Source of the DNA: Larix kaempferi
Taxonomy: Eukaryota > Streptophyta > Pinopsida > Pinales > Pinaceae
Reading direction: 5' to 3'
Assembly: GCA_027924585.1 (NCBI GenBank)
Contig: BSBM01000711.1
Span: forward strand, 10,579,289 to 10,643,288
DNA length: 64,000 nucleotides
Shown here in pieces: positions 45,671-55,480 of the stretch (its first letter is position 1; every line of letters begins with the position of its first letter). The translations under genes were made by a program, and so were the position numbers. Below the pieces are notes generated by a model, which saw nothing but the letters and a program-made list of their open reading frames with translations, was not told where the DNA came from and ran no database searches.

Positions 45671-46611
45671 GTTGGCTAAGTTGGTAGAGGACAAGATCGC
45701 ATCTCAACAACACTCCAAACCCACCTTTGTTCCCTTCCGAAATATGGGTTCTGAACGACCTCCCATCACGCCTACTCCTCAACCAACTCCTATCAAGCAT
45801 TTGTTTGAAACAGAGATGCAGGCACGCCAAGAAAAAGGGCTTTGTTATAATTGTGATGAGAAATTCACTCTGGGACATAGATGTGTTCAACAAAAGTTTT
45901 ATCTCTTGGATGTGGATTCTCCGCTTACCTCAGAACTTAGTGAAGAAGCTCCAGATACAGTAGATGATCAGGTCAGCATTCAACACCCGCCTGTTGACAC
46001 CCCATCTCAAGACGACCCACCCGAGATCTCTCTCCATGCTATAATTGGCGTCACCACCCCACAAACAATGCGGGTCAAGGGATACTTCAAGAAGCTCCCT
46101 CTTACAATACTCATTGATTCTGTTAGAACTCATAACTTCGTTGACCCTCGGATTGCCAAACAGGCTGATTGTTTTGTCCATCCTTACTCCAACTTTGAAG
46201 TCATGGTTGCCAATGGGGGCACCTTACCTTGCAAGGGGAAGTGTCACAATGTGCGTATCTCTATGGAATATTATAACCTGTGCTTTGATATGTTTTCCTT
46301 GTCCTTAGGTGAATGTGATGTGGTTTTGGGCGTTCAATGGTTACACACACTTGGCCCCATCTTATGGGATTTTGCTGAACTTTGGATGCAGCTTTCTGTC
46401 AATGGGACACAATACAAATTTATGGGCTTACAACCAAGGTCTCTCCGCATCATTAGTTCACATCGCCTAGAAAAGATCGTTAAGAAGAATTCACATGGTG
46501 TCATTGCTCATCTCCATTCCCTTCAGATGCACCCACCAACGGTCTCCACTACTTCCTTGGATAGATATGCACATGTCTTTGTTGCACCAGTGGGCTTGCC
46601 GCCTTCACGAG
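45671..46611 (+). pseudogene. Gypsy D gag end and protease
   Basis: An open frame continues LVEDKIASQQ and reaches the CCHC-like knuckle YNCDEKFTLGHRC, an unusual C-x7-H spacing in which the first CxxC pair is reduced. The protease segment reads LTILIDSVRTHNFVDP, where catalytic D-S-G is D-S-V, and CDVVLGVQWLHTLGPILWDF. It ends with the RT approach SLDRYAHVFVAPVGLPPSR, then jumps straight to RNase H. Confidence 0.9.
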
Positions 46612-47015
46612 ACCTTTCTGGTAAGCATTTAGCCGCATCTACATCTCAGTAGGACATGATGGCTATTTTGCATGCAGTACAAAAGTGGCAGCCATCCCTA
46701 TTGGGGAATTATTTTTGCATCAAGACTGATCTCCAGAGTCTGGAAACTTTCCTGGAACAACGGGTCTCTTCCCAAGCACACCTAAAATGGGTTATCCAAC
46801 TCATGGGTTATGACTATGCGACCACTTACCAGAAGGGTAAGGACAATATGGTGGTAGATGATCCTCCTCACACATTTGATGACCCAGTTTCTCTTACAGC
46901 TATTTCTCTTCTTGTTCCAAATTGGTTGCAATCTATTCAACGGGGCTATCTCTTCTATGAACTCCATGCTTCTTCATCAATAGGGCACTCTGGGTTCCTC
47001 AAAACGTATGACTAG
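46612..47015 (+). pseudogene. Gypsy D RNase H remnant and integrase zinc-finger start
   Basis: Directly after LPPSR the sequence reads SGKHLAASTSQ, stop, DMMAILHAVQKWQPSLLG, KTDLQSLETFLEQRV, QLMGYDYATTYQKGKDN, i.e. the second half of RNase H. The whole RT and the first half of RNase H are therefore missing by one deletion near 46,612. The part from LFYELHASSSIGHSGFLKTY starts the integrase zinc finger. Confidence 0.88.
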
Positions 47016-47580
47016 GAACAATGTAACTTCTTTTGCCAGGGACTCAAAATGACAATTCAACAGATGGTGTTTGGCTTTGATACTTTCCAGGTCAACAAGG
47101 GTGAAACAACACTCCTTTCAGGACTACTCGAACCCTTGCCCATCCCTCCACAGATTTGGACAACTATTTCTATGGATTTCCTAGAAGCGCTCCAGTGGTA
47201 TAGTACCACATCTAAAAGGACACCATATGAAGCAGTCTCTGGAAAGGCATCATCAGATCTTCTTCCATACACCTTTAGCAGCTCCCCAGTTCAGGAAATT
47301 GACTCAATTCTTCAAAACCGCAATCAACTTCTTCTCATTCTACAGGACAATCTTCACATGGCAAGAATTCGACTGAAACAACAAGCCGATCAGCACCGTT
47401 CTGCATGCACTTTTCACATCGATGATATGGTTCTTCTTCATCTATAGCCTTCCACACAATCCTCCCTGAAACACCAAAGGCGCCAGTGGCCCGGAATGCA
47501 ACCCGAGGATGCTATAGGGGACCCACTCCTTCAGATTCTGCATCAATTTCCACATTTAAAGATTTGAGGACAAAGCTTTT
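47016..47580 (+). pseudogene. Gypsy D integrase remnants and chromodomain-type tail
   Basis: Reads GLKMTIQQMVFGFDTFQVNKGETTLLSGL. The zinc-finger Cys pair normally in CDTCQ is FDTFQ, so both Cys are lost. IWTTISMDFLEALQ is followed immediately by STTSKRTPYEAVSGK, so the catalytic core is deleted. Then come ILQDNLHMARIRLKQQADQHR and FHIDDMVLLHL, and a last jump to MQPEDAIGDPLLQILHQFPH, the end of a chromodomain-type tail. Confidence 0.88.
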
Positions 47581-47584
47581 TCTA

Positions 47585-47596
47585 AGGGAGAGGGGA
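47585..47596 (+). promoter_or_regulatory. Polypurine tract of Gypsy D
   Basis: AGGGAGAGGGGA immediately precedes the TGTTAGG start of the 3' LTR. Confidence 0.85.
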
Positions 47597-47955
47597 TGTT
47601 AGGAACCCATGTCTTTACTTTGTTAGTATATTGTTGTTGGACGCATGTGCTTTGTAAGTCACCCCGTAGCATTTATTGATCCATAGTTTGTGTTATTGTT
47701 GCTGGCGCATATGCTTTGTAAGTCGCCCATAGTTTGTATTGGCCCATGGTTTTGACTCATAGTATTGGCGCATAGACTTAGTAAATAAGTGTGTGTTGAG
47801 GCCTATGAAGGCACTGGGAAGTTAATTGTATTGAGCTTGCTCAAAGGAGGTTTCCCCCTCGAAGTGGCCTGCGATCAATATAAAAGTGATTCTAAGTTCT
47901 GTTATTTCTGATATCTAGTGTATTTGCATTAATTAATTATTGCAGGTTCATCACA
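47597..47955 (+). repeat. 3' LTR of Gypsy D
   Basis: 359 bp, same start (TGTTAGGAACCC) and end (TTCATCACA) as the 5' copy, followed by TSD TTGCA. Confidence 0.9.
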
Positions 47956-48415
47956 TTGCACCAAAGGCATGACATTCAAGTGGACCAATGAAGCTAAGAA
48001 AAGTTTTAATTTTCTAAAGAAGAAGGTAACTAAGGAACATATATTATCCTTACCATATTTTGATAAATTGTTTGAGGTAGAATGTGATGCTTCACATGTA
48101 GGCATTGGAGCTATACTTAGCCAAGCAAGTAGAGCAATTGCATTTTTTATTGAAAAGTTAAATGAGGTAAGAAATAACTACTCCACATATGATGTAAAAA
48201 TTTATGTAATTGTGCAAGCATTGCGACATTGGAGGAATTATTTAGTGCAAAGGGGTTTCTTTTATTAACCAATCAAATTGCATTAAAATATGTAAACACC
48301 CAAAATAAATTAAATAGTAGACATGCAAAATGGGTCTCTTTTTTACAAGGCTACACCTTTGTTCTGAAGCACAAATCAGGAAGGCAGTATAAGGTTGCAA
48401 ATATTTTGAGTTGAT
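47956..48415 (+). pseudogene. Gypsy C RNase H
   Basis: Resumes after the nested element with TKGMTFKWTNEAKKSFNFLK, then FEVECDASHVGIGAILSQ (catalytic Asp), FIEKLNEVRNNYSTYDVKIY (expected Glu block, E replaced), QALRHWRNYLV, and TNQIALKYVNTQNKLNSRHAKW. A frameshift at about 48,255-48,265 and stops break it. Confidence 0.88.
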
Positions 48416-49460
48416 GCCCTATTCTTTTGAAAACCATGGTAAATCAAGTAATTGTGTTTGTTGCATTGAAGGATCTCTATGCGTCTGATAATTTTTTTGG
48501 GGAGATTGTTGAACAATTGAATAATCCAATCACTGGGAACATGGATCTTATTCAGGGTGAATATTGTATGCAATATGGGTAAATCTTCAAAGGAAAACAA
48601 CTATGCATTCTAATTGGTTCAATGAGAGAAAATATTATCAGAGAACTTCACAATAGTGTCTTGGCAAGACATTTTGGAAAGGATAAAATGCTACCCTTAA
48701 TCAAAGATAAGTATTACAGGGTGAAGATGAAAAAGGATATAACCAAGTATGTGGCACGATGTAGGATTTTACAAATGGCTAAATGACACTCACAAAATAT
48801 AGGGTTGTATATGCCATCCCTAGTACTCACAAACCCATAGATAGATCTGAGCATGGACTTTGTGTTGGGGCTCCCAAACACACAATAATGTAATGATTCT
48901 ATTTTTGTGGTTGTTGATAGGTTCTTTGAGATGGCCCATTTCATTGCTTGTAAGAAAACTAGTGATGAATCGAAGGTGGAATAATTGTTTTTAAGAAGTT
49001 GTTAGATTGCATGGTATTCCAAAAACTATTACCTCTGAGAGAGATACTAGGTTCTTGGGTCATTTTTGGAGGACTTTATGGAATAAAATTGGGACTAAAT
49101 TACAGTTCAGTAGTTCCTATCAACCCCAAATAGATGGAAAAAGTGAGAAATTAAATCAGAGTTTGGGAAACTTGTTATGAAACATTGTTGTTGAGAAGCC
49201 AAGCAGTGGGATTTGGCTTTGCCTTAAGCAGAATTTTCTTACAATAGTTCAATGAATAGATCTATAGGTAAATATCCATTTCAGGTTGTTTACAATAGAA
49301 ATCCCAGGTGTCCTATATTTGGTGCAACTATCACTTGGGGATAGAATCAGTGGTGATGGGGAAGCATTTGTAAAACACATTCAATAGTTGTAGCAATAGG
49401 TGAGAAAAAGTTGCATGCTAGTAATGAGCATAAATAAAATTATAAAAGATGCTCAGTGAT
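48416..49460 (+). pseudogene. Gypsy C integrase, heavily decayed
   Basis: Traces in mixed frames: ENIIRELHNSVLARHFGKDK (HHCC start), YYRVKMKKDITKYVARCRIL (one Cys of the pair visible), LSMDFVLGLP and [19 protein letters not shown] (core with first Asp), ITSERDTRFLG-like and SSYQPQIDG-like stretches, then AEFSYNSSMNRSIGKYPFQVVY. More than ten stops are present. Confidence 0.8.
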
Positions 49461-49948
49461 GACATCAGGGATTCAATGAAGGTGCATTGGCGATGGTTTA
49501 TTTACAAAAAGAGAGGTTTCCTAGAGGAACCTACCACAAATTGAAGTATAATAAAATTGGTACTCGTAAGGTTCTCAAAAAAATTAATGAAAATGCTTAT
49601 AAGAAGGATTTACCAGCTGATCTCGACATTTCTACCATGTTTGATGTTTCTGATTTATATATCTTCCATGAGGACGATCTAGGTGATGACAATGAGGAAG
49701 AGGTGGATTGGGAACAAGCTATTCCAAGCAAGAAAAGTGAAAATATTGTTCATATTTTAGATAAGAAGACCCTTCATACTCGACAAGGCCAATACAACAA
49801 ATATTTGGTCCAATGGGAAGGCTTAGCACCAGGAAAGAGTACATGGATTGCAGAGGGGGGACTTGATGAACCTAGATCCTATTAAGTAGCAGCAGTTTGA
49901 AGACAATAACTTGTAGGAGCTGCATTCTTTTCAACAAGAGGAGAACCA
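49461..49948 (+). pseudogene. Gypsy C integrase C-terminus with chromodomain
   Basis: An open stretch (49,487-49,885) reads [30 protein letters not shown], then a [12 protein letters not shown] block, an acidic linker, and [34 protein letters not shown], split here by description only. This is a chromodomain-like fold with its aromatic residues (Tyr, Trp, Trp). Chromodomains can steer integration toward modified chromatin. A purine-rich tract precedes the LTR. Confidence 0.85.
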
Positions 49949-50389
49949 TGCAGAGATTTTTGAGGGTCATAAATTTTTACTCAATTATGCATTTGGAATG
50001 AAATTTAATAGGAAGTTGCATCTCAAAGATTTCACTGTCATGACAATCTGATCCTTTAGATCAAACCTCATTTTGACACCTTTTCGGGGCCAAATTAGTT
50101 CATATAATGCCTCAAATTGGGGTTTAAGTGTTTTTTCAAGATTTTTTAAATTTGTAATTATCAATTATCTCTTAGTTTATGCACCTAATAAAGAAAGCTA
50201 GTTGACATATAACGTCGTTCTAGTTAGATTTTAGTTATTGGTTAGTTTTAGAGTCATGCAGGAATTTTCTAATAATAGCTATTTTTGAAAATCTCACATA
50301 GTAGTTATAAGGGTTTGAACTTTCATTGCAATAGTTAGTGATAGAGAAGGAATAAAAGATAGTTATATTTCCATTCTCATGTATTTGCA
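49949..50389 (+). repeat. 3' LTR of Gypsy C, truncated
   Basis: Aligned with 39410-39850 to the phrase CTCATGTATTTGCA. The last 50 bp or so of the LTR are absent, so no right-hand TSD can be read. Confidence 0.85.
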
Positions 50390-50849
50390 CGTAAATTGGA
50401 TAGCAACATAAAATATGTTGAAACAACAGAAGAAGAAGAAGACTTGAACTATGTTCCAGTACCAATGAAAATCAATAAAATTGTTTATTGTGCATAAGCC
50501 AAAGAAGACCTTGAGGAACACCTACTTAACATCAAGTTCAAGAAGACAAAGAAGAAGCAATCTAAGTACACACCAAGGAAGAAAGTAAAGCTTAAGTTTT
50601 TTGAATGAAATGTATGCCTAGTTGAGACATAGACCAGCAGGCACAACACTTAAGCATTGATAGTGCTAAATATTGTCCCAGTTGAGATTAAAAGGGTGTG
50701 TGAAGAATTATAATCTCACTAGTTCACAATTGAATTCAACTACACTTTTGAATACATATACGTGGCGGTTTTGGATTCGTTCTAACGACCAGGAAGTGGT
50801 CTCCAGATGATACTTCATTGTGAAAAACCTCCGGCTTAATTACTCGATA
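50390..50849. other. Unassigned, with a Lys-rich open remnant
   Basis: At about 50,396-50,608 one plus frame reads an acidic start (VETTEEEEDLNYVPVPMKI), a stop, then KEDLEEHLLNIKFKKTKKKQ and PRKKVKLKFFE, stop. It may be a relic of a retroelement or gene; I do not recognise it. Confidence 0.35.
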
Positions 50850-51145
50850 ATAATAAAAACATGATACATATCAATACAATTTTATAACCTCCTACATTTT
50901 CGCGACCGTATTTAGCGAGAACTATTTACTTGTCACATTCATCAAGCACTGAATTTTACATAACTAAATCTCATTAAATGTTAAATGGAGTGATAGCGAG
51001 GATGCACTTTATATTTTTAAAGGATATTAAATTACTCGTTAATAGTAAAAAAATTAAGCATATTAATAGAAATTTTAATTCTTAAATTTTCGCTACTGTT
51101 AGTCGTGTACAAACATTCTTTTGGTAGGATTTTAATAGATTATGA
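50850..51145 (+). repeat. Dispersed repeat family X, copy 2
   Basis: Closely similar and colinear to 24,058-24,360: TACATATCAATACAA, ACCTCCTACATTTTCGCGACCG, CATTAAATGTTAAATG, AAGGATATTAAATTACTCGT and TTTTGGTAGGATTTTAATAG. Non-coding. Confidence 0.75.
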
Positions 51146-52200
51146 AATGCCGCACTTCTATCTGTCTTTTGGTATCCTCTATAGATATATCTATACGGTT
51201 TGTAGCAAAGTTCCATCATCATTATTTTGCCATCCTGGTTCTGATATGAATCTGCACTCAGTCTTTCATAGTCTGAAGGTAATCATGCAGGACCTCATAG
51301 TAAAAATCCTGAGTCTGGTTGTAATGGTTTTGGGCCTAGAGGCAGGAAGCTGAAGCCTTTTCTGGCAAGGTTTTTAAACAAACTTTGAACAACTGGAATC
51401 ATTTTGCAATATGTCATTACAAGTTTCAAGGATTAGGATGGACTGGTTAATTGGGACAGTGTTTGATCTCCAGAACACTATGAAAAAAAAAAGATTTTAA
51501 CAACTATGTTCGAGCTTCAAGAGAATAGATGATTCTTTTGGTGGGCATCAGCTTTTGATTAAGAAAAAAATGGAGGATGTTGGAGAAAAGAATATTTTGA
51601 GGACGATTTTTTATCTCGAAGACACTACATAATGTTCTCCGTGGGCGTCAACTTTTGACTATGAAAAAAAAAGGTTGAGGAGGATGTTCGATCAGTACAT
51701 TTCTGAGGACGATGTTTCATGTCCATGACACACATGATGGTCTGATTGGGTGTCAACTTTATACTATGAATAAAAAGGTGGGGAACATTATTCAGTCTGT
51801 TAGAGGTCATTTAATGTTGCAGCAGCAGGTATATTGATAATTAACCAAAAAAAGGTCTAAATGAATATCACTTTTATATTATGAACAAAATAAAAATATA
51901 TTTTAAAATATTCTTGACTATGAGCGAGCATCAGCTATTCTACTTATGAAAAAAAAAAATGAGCGAGCATCAGCTATTCTACTTATGAAAAAAAAAAATG
52001 CGAGCATCAACTATTCTACTTATGAAAAAAAAAAAATTCTCACATTATTAGATGTTTCTAATAAATGATTAAGATTATCAATTTGGATTACGAATATTAT
52101 GAGATGTTTCTAATAAATGGTTAAGATTATGAATTTGGATGTTCTTTTAAGTTAATGGAAATGAGATTATGAATTTTACAAAATTTAATTCCATACAATA
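51146..52200. other. Unassigned DNA with degenerate and simple tandem repeats
   Basis: From about 51,520 to 51,800 a degenerate unit of about 110 bp recurs (GAGGACGAT, then GGGCGTCAACTTTTGACTAT, then a run of A). At 51,925-52,035 three copies of a roughly 40-bp unit GCGAGCATCAGCTATTCTAC plus TTATGAAAAAAAAAA lie in tandem. At 52,045-52,140 ATTAGATGTTTCTAATAAAT-like text is repeated. No gene is supported. Confidence 0.6.
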
Positions 52201-52225
52201 TCCCTTGCCTAATAGAACGCTCGCA

Positions 52226-52307
52226 GAAAGGCCACTCAAGCTGGTATTGACGTAGACTGATCACCTGAAAAGCCACTCTCGCCGGGACTGATTTAGAAAG
52301 CCACTCC
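52226..52307 (+). promoter_or_regulatory. Three copies of GAAARGCCACTC upstream of the O-methyltransferase
   Basis: GAAAGGCCACTC (52226), GAAAAGCCACTC (52267) and GAAAGCCACTCC (52296) lie at 41- and 29-bp spacing within about 100 bp of the TATA box. Such clustering suggests transcription-factor sites or a small tandem duplication. Confidence 0.45.
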
Positions 52308-52326
52308 GGAAGTGTAATATATTTAC

Positions 52327-52334
52327 TATATAAA
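52327..52334 (+). promoter_or_regulatory. TATA box of the O-methyltransferase
   Basis: TATATAAA lies 68 bp upstream of the ATG at 52402, a good distance for a plant core promoter with a short leader. Confidence 0.6.
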
Positions 52335-52401
52335 TGGACTAGCGGTGAGAGAAATTAAGCTTCATCCCATTCAAGATCGATTCCATTTCATTTCTGCTTA
52401 C

Positions 52402-53453
52402 ATGGACTCGATTGATCATGTTTTGACTCATGGTGCCGGGCAACAGACTCCAGAGCTCCAGCTCTATGAGATGATATTATCTGCTGTCAAGCCCATGGCT
52501 TTGAAAGCAGCCGTATTTCTCAACATTCCTGACATTATTGCCACTAAAGGCAATGGGTGCCCCCTTTTCGTTGAGCAGATTGCTTCTCATTTCGCTGCTG
52601 CTAATTCCTCATCTACTGGTAATTCCCATCATGTGGATCTTGGACACCTCTACAGAATCTTGAGGCTTCTTGCTTCCTATGGCATTTTTACTGAACAGTA
52701 CGAAGAAGCAGATCAGGCAGACCATGCAGAAATGAAGAAGATAAAGTACGGATTGACGAGCATTTCGAAGTTGCTGGTGCAGGGTGGAAAGCAGCCATCT
52801 TCTGGGCCTTTCCTGCTCCTGATAGTGGACAAAGTCTACATGGAGGTTTATCAACATTTGCACGAATCTATCTTGGAGGGTTGCTACACATTTAACAAAG
52901 CTTATGGTATGAGTCTCTGGGAATATCTGGGCCACAACCCTCAAGCCAACAAAATTTTCAACAAGGCCATGGCCACCAACAGTAGCGCTGTCATGGCTTC
53001 TGTGGTGAAGATGTATGAAGACGGGTTTAAGAGTATAAACACGCTGGTAGACATTAGAGGAGGTATAGCGTCTTCCTTTTCCATGATTGTGAAGGAACAT
53101 CCACACATTCATGGCATTAATCTAGATCTCCCTCATGTCATTGCCGCGGCACCTCTCATAAATGGTAAGATTTGTAATGTTGGTCGCCATCAATCTAAAT
53201 TTGTTTATTTGCTGATGTAACACGATAGTTGTTAATTATAAATGCATTTGTTGAAGAACGCATTAAAGAAGGTGGAAGTATGTCACGACAATAGGGTTCG
53301 TTATTTGATGTAGCATTGATGGTTTATACAATGGGTGGGAAGGAGAGAACAGAGGAAGAATTCAAAGGGTTGTTCCAGAAAGCGGGCTTCAATAGCTACG
53401 GAATCATAAAGTTGCCTTTCATTCAATCGCTGATAGTGGTGTCCAAAACCTAA
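52402..53453 (+). pseudogene. Plant O-methyltransferase pseudogene (COMT-like, class II)
   Basis: The ATG at 52402 (MDSIDHVLTHG) is preferred over an upstream in-frame GTG at 52345. Exon 1 (to about 53,164, ending ATG|GTAAGA) has the dimerisation domain (ELQLYEMILSAVKPMALKAAVFLNIPDII split across its helices, HVDLGHLYRILRLLASYGIF, KYGLTSISKLLV) and MSLWEYLGHNP. The SAM motif I normally LVDVGGGxG reads LVDIRGGIA, so a glycine is replaced by Arg. Then come SMIVKEHPHIHGINLDLPHV. The last exon survives at 53,244-53,453 (FVEERIKEGGSMSRQ, stop at 53292, SLFDVALMVYTMGGKERTEE, FKGLFQKAGFNSYGI, LPFIQSLIVVSKT). The middle part, including the catalytic HDW region, is missing. The family transfers methyl groups from SAM to phenolics. 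Confidence 0.9.
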
Positions 53454-54010
53454 AAGCTGCTGCTCCGGATTATTGTGGTTAATGTTAGTTTATCTATAAC
53501 AAGTTGAGCTACTCGGCTTGTTATTACCTTCGATATAGGATCTATTTTTACGTCCATAGGCCAATAGTATATCTTCCGTGGGTATTATGTACTACGAAGG
53601 GGTATATTTATTCAGCCTGACAGTTTTCAACATAATTAGGTCGATATAATTAGGTCGATAGGCGTATTCTTTAAACTTTTGGGGGTGGGTCTGGGGGTGG
53701 GTGATTTATTGCATTTTTAATATTCAATGGTTAGATTTTAATGATAGAAGAATATGCTTCATCTGGTGCATTGATGAAGCACTTAGATTTGCTGAGTTAA
53801 CTCACGCGCAGCTTTAAATTCAAATGACGCATACTGTTTGAAATAATATATTAAATTATTTACAAATGCCAAGTGCCGCTGTCCCTCACCTCCACTCTGC
53901 CACACTCCTATACGCGCTATATGCCTGCCACTTCCCACTGCAGGAATTAAACCGTCGCTCACCTCCACTCCGCGCTGTACCCCCACTCGACACCACAATT
54001 GTAACGCTCA
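53454..54010. other. Downstream of the pseudogene; no gene seen
   Basis: A 14-bp direct repeat (AATTAGGTCGATA twice near 53,633-53,660) and a G-rich GGGGGTGGGTCTGGGGGTGG at 53,680-53,700 are the only structures noticed. Confidence 0.5.
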
Positions 54011-54011
54011 A

Positions 54012-54240
54012 ATGGAAATAGGATCGCGCAGAAAAGCGAGCATGAATCTAGCCACTAGCAGAAGAGCGAGCGTGCATCTAGCCACCAACAAAGTAGAATC
54101 AACCCCAGAGGATCGTGCAGAAGAGCTAGTGTGCAGAAGAAGAGCGAGTGTGCATCTAGCCACTAGCAGAAGCGACCGGACCGAGCATGCATCTTCAGCA
54201 ACAGCCACCTGCAAAAACAAGCAAAATCAGGTACGGATCG
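54012..54240 (+). repeat. Short internal repeat, possible small ORF
   Basis: The phrase AGAGCGAGCGTGCATCTAGC recurs at about 54,030, 54,062 and 54,140 with changes, giving an 84-codon frame with RRASVHLATSR-like peptide repeats. The region is less AT-rich than its flanks. It might be a first exon, but there is no homology and coding status is unproven. Confidence 0.35.
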
Positions 54241-54360
54241 GACCGAGAGACCATTGCTTTTTGTAATCACAGACCTGTGTGGTTGTTCGAAATTTGAAAT
54301 GCCTTTCCAGAATTTCGCAGAATGCTTTTTGGTGTTGAATTTCTTGTCCTTTAGGGTTTG

Positions 54361-55480
54361 GGATTGCTATTGTTTAAAGTAGAGATTGGGGCGTTCTCTA
54401 TCCATGACTTTTATTTGCAAACTTTTAACAATTTCATTTTGATGCAGAGAGAAGGGCGTTCTCTACCCTTTGCTTTTCTTTATTAATTTGATTTAGTTTG
54501 CAGCACAGCGAGGGTGATTCTCAAGAGAGAACAATCCCTATTTCATATTTTATTTGTTGATGTTTAAGTTTCTTATGCGTGAAGGTAGGGGAAGCAAGGC
54601 GGCCACTTCCAAGACATTGGAGCCAGTGATAGGCCCTGAACAAGCTCGCTGCTCTTTTTCACAGCCAAGCCCCGCATGATTGCTAGATGATACGTTATTG
54701 TTCTTAGTCTTAGGTGATATTGTGGTCGTGAAACGTGAAATAGAGCCAAAACCATCTTTGTCATTATCTTTTCATTTTGGCATGCAAAATGGGAGGGTGA
54801 CCTCTCAAAGAGGGAGACGCCCCAATGATTGAATTTGGGATTCTTTGATTGCATGATTTTCCTTTAGTTTTTGTTGTGTAATTGTTTGAAAGGGATATTG
54901 GCAAGATATCTGGCATTTGATGTTTTGAGCGGAATTAGAGAGGTGCGACCTCATGGGGAGGACCTCCACCATTTTCTACTTTCGATAGTTGCATTATATT
55001 AATGTTCTTTCTTCGCATGTATTAATGATAAAAATATTTCTACGTGTATGAAGCGAAATAGAGGGGAGATCCTCAATAGCTATGGAACAGTCTCGGTAAT
55101 GAGAATGTGTTTCCTTGAGTTAGTTGTTGCATGTATTCTTTTTTTGCTTGTAGATTTCTATTTATTTCCGAGAGTAAACAACGACTGTGTGAACAGAGGG
55201 ACAACTCTCCATAGATCCCATCCCATTTATCATTTTTTTTGTTGATATATGCATCTAGCTTCTGCGTGGAGAGAGGGACATCTCTCCATAGAGGCCATCC
55301 CCTTTGTCATTATTGTGCCTCGTTATCATTATTTTTTGTTAATATACATCTTCCTCCTCCGTGAAGGATTGGGATGGCCTCTCCATAAGAGAGTCCAACC
55401 CCCAACATCTTTGTGTTATACATTTATTTTTGTAATTGTGTGAGACGACCTCTCCATAAGAGAGTCGAGCCCCAGAATCT
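54361..55480 (+). repeat. Degenerate array with a CTCTCC/GAGAG palindrome
   Basis: Pieces such as GGGCGTTCTCTA, GAGGGTGACCTCTCAAAGAG, AGGGACATCTCTCCATAGAG and GGCCTCTCCATAAGAGAGTC recur every 70-150 bp. The last two are CCTCTCCATAAGAGAGTC at 55378-55395 and 55449-55466 (period 71 bp). Each can fold on itself. Small ORFs at 55,048-55,443 are by-products. Confidence 0.6.

Larger units (their letters stand above)
43731..47955 (+). mobile_element. Gypsy element D nested in Gypsy C, internally deleted
   Basis: It starts TGTTAGGAACCC and ends TTCATCACA, flanked by a perfect 5-bp TSD (TTGCA at 43726-43730 and 47956-47960). The host RT-RNase H reading (ITDC...TKGMTFKW) is restored across it. LTRs are 375 and 359 bp and closely similar. 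Its coding part has gag, protease, an RNase H remnant, pieces of integrase and a chromodomain-type tail, but nearly all RT and the integrase core are deleted. At 4.2 kb it is over 1 kb short of a normal element. Because its LTRs are intact, mobilisation by a relative before inactivation is conceivable. Confidence 0.92.
39410..50389 (+). mobile_element. Gypsy element C, chromovirus-like, with two insertions
   Basis: A 5' LTR at 39410-39900 is matched by a truncated 3' LTR at 49949-50389. Between them are a primer site, gag, protease, RT, RNase H, integrase and a C-terminal chromodomain-like segment, in Ty3 order. The chromodomain makes it a chromovirus; the form [16 protein letters not shown] recalls the Galadriel/CRM side of the group, but I would not insist. 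It is interrupted by an LTR-like segment inside RT (about 41,887-43,110) and by a whole Gypsy element (43731-47955). Without them it would be about 5.5 kb, a normal length. Many stops are present. Confidence 0.9.

Noticed and set aside
52345-52401. Extension of the O-methyltransferase to an upstream start
   Set aside because: The codon at 52345 is GTG and it lies only about 11 bp below the TATA box; the ATG at 52402 fits the family start better.
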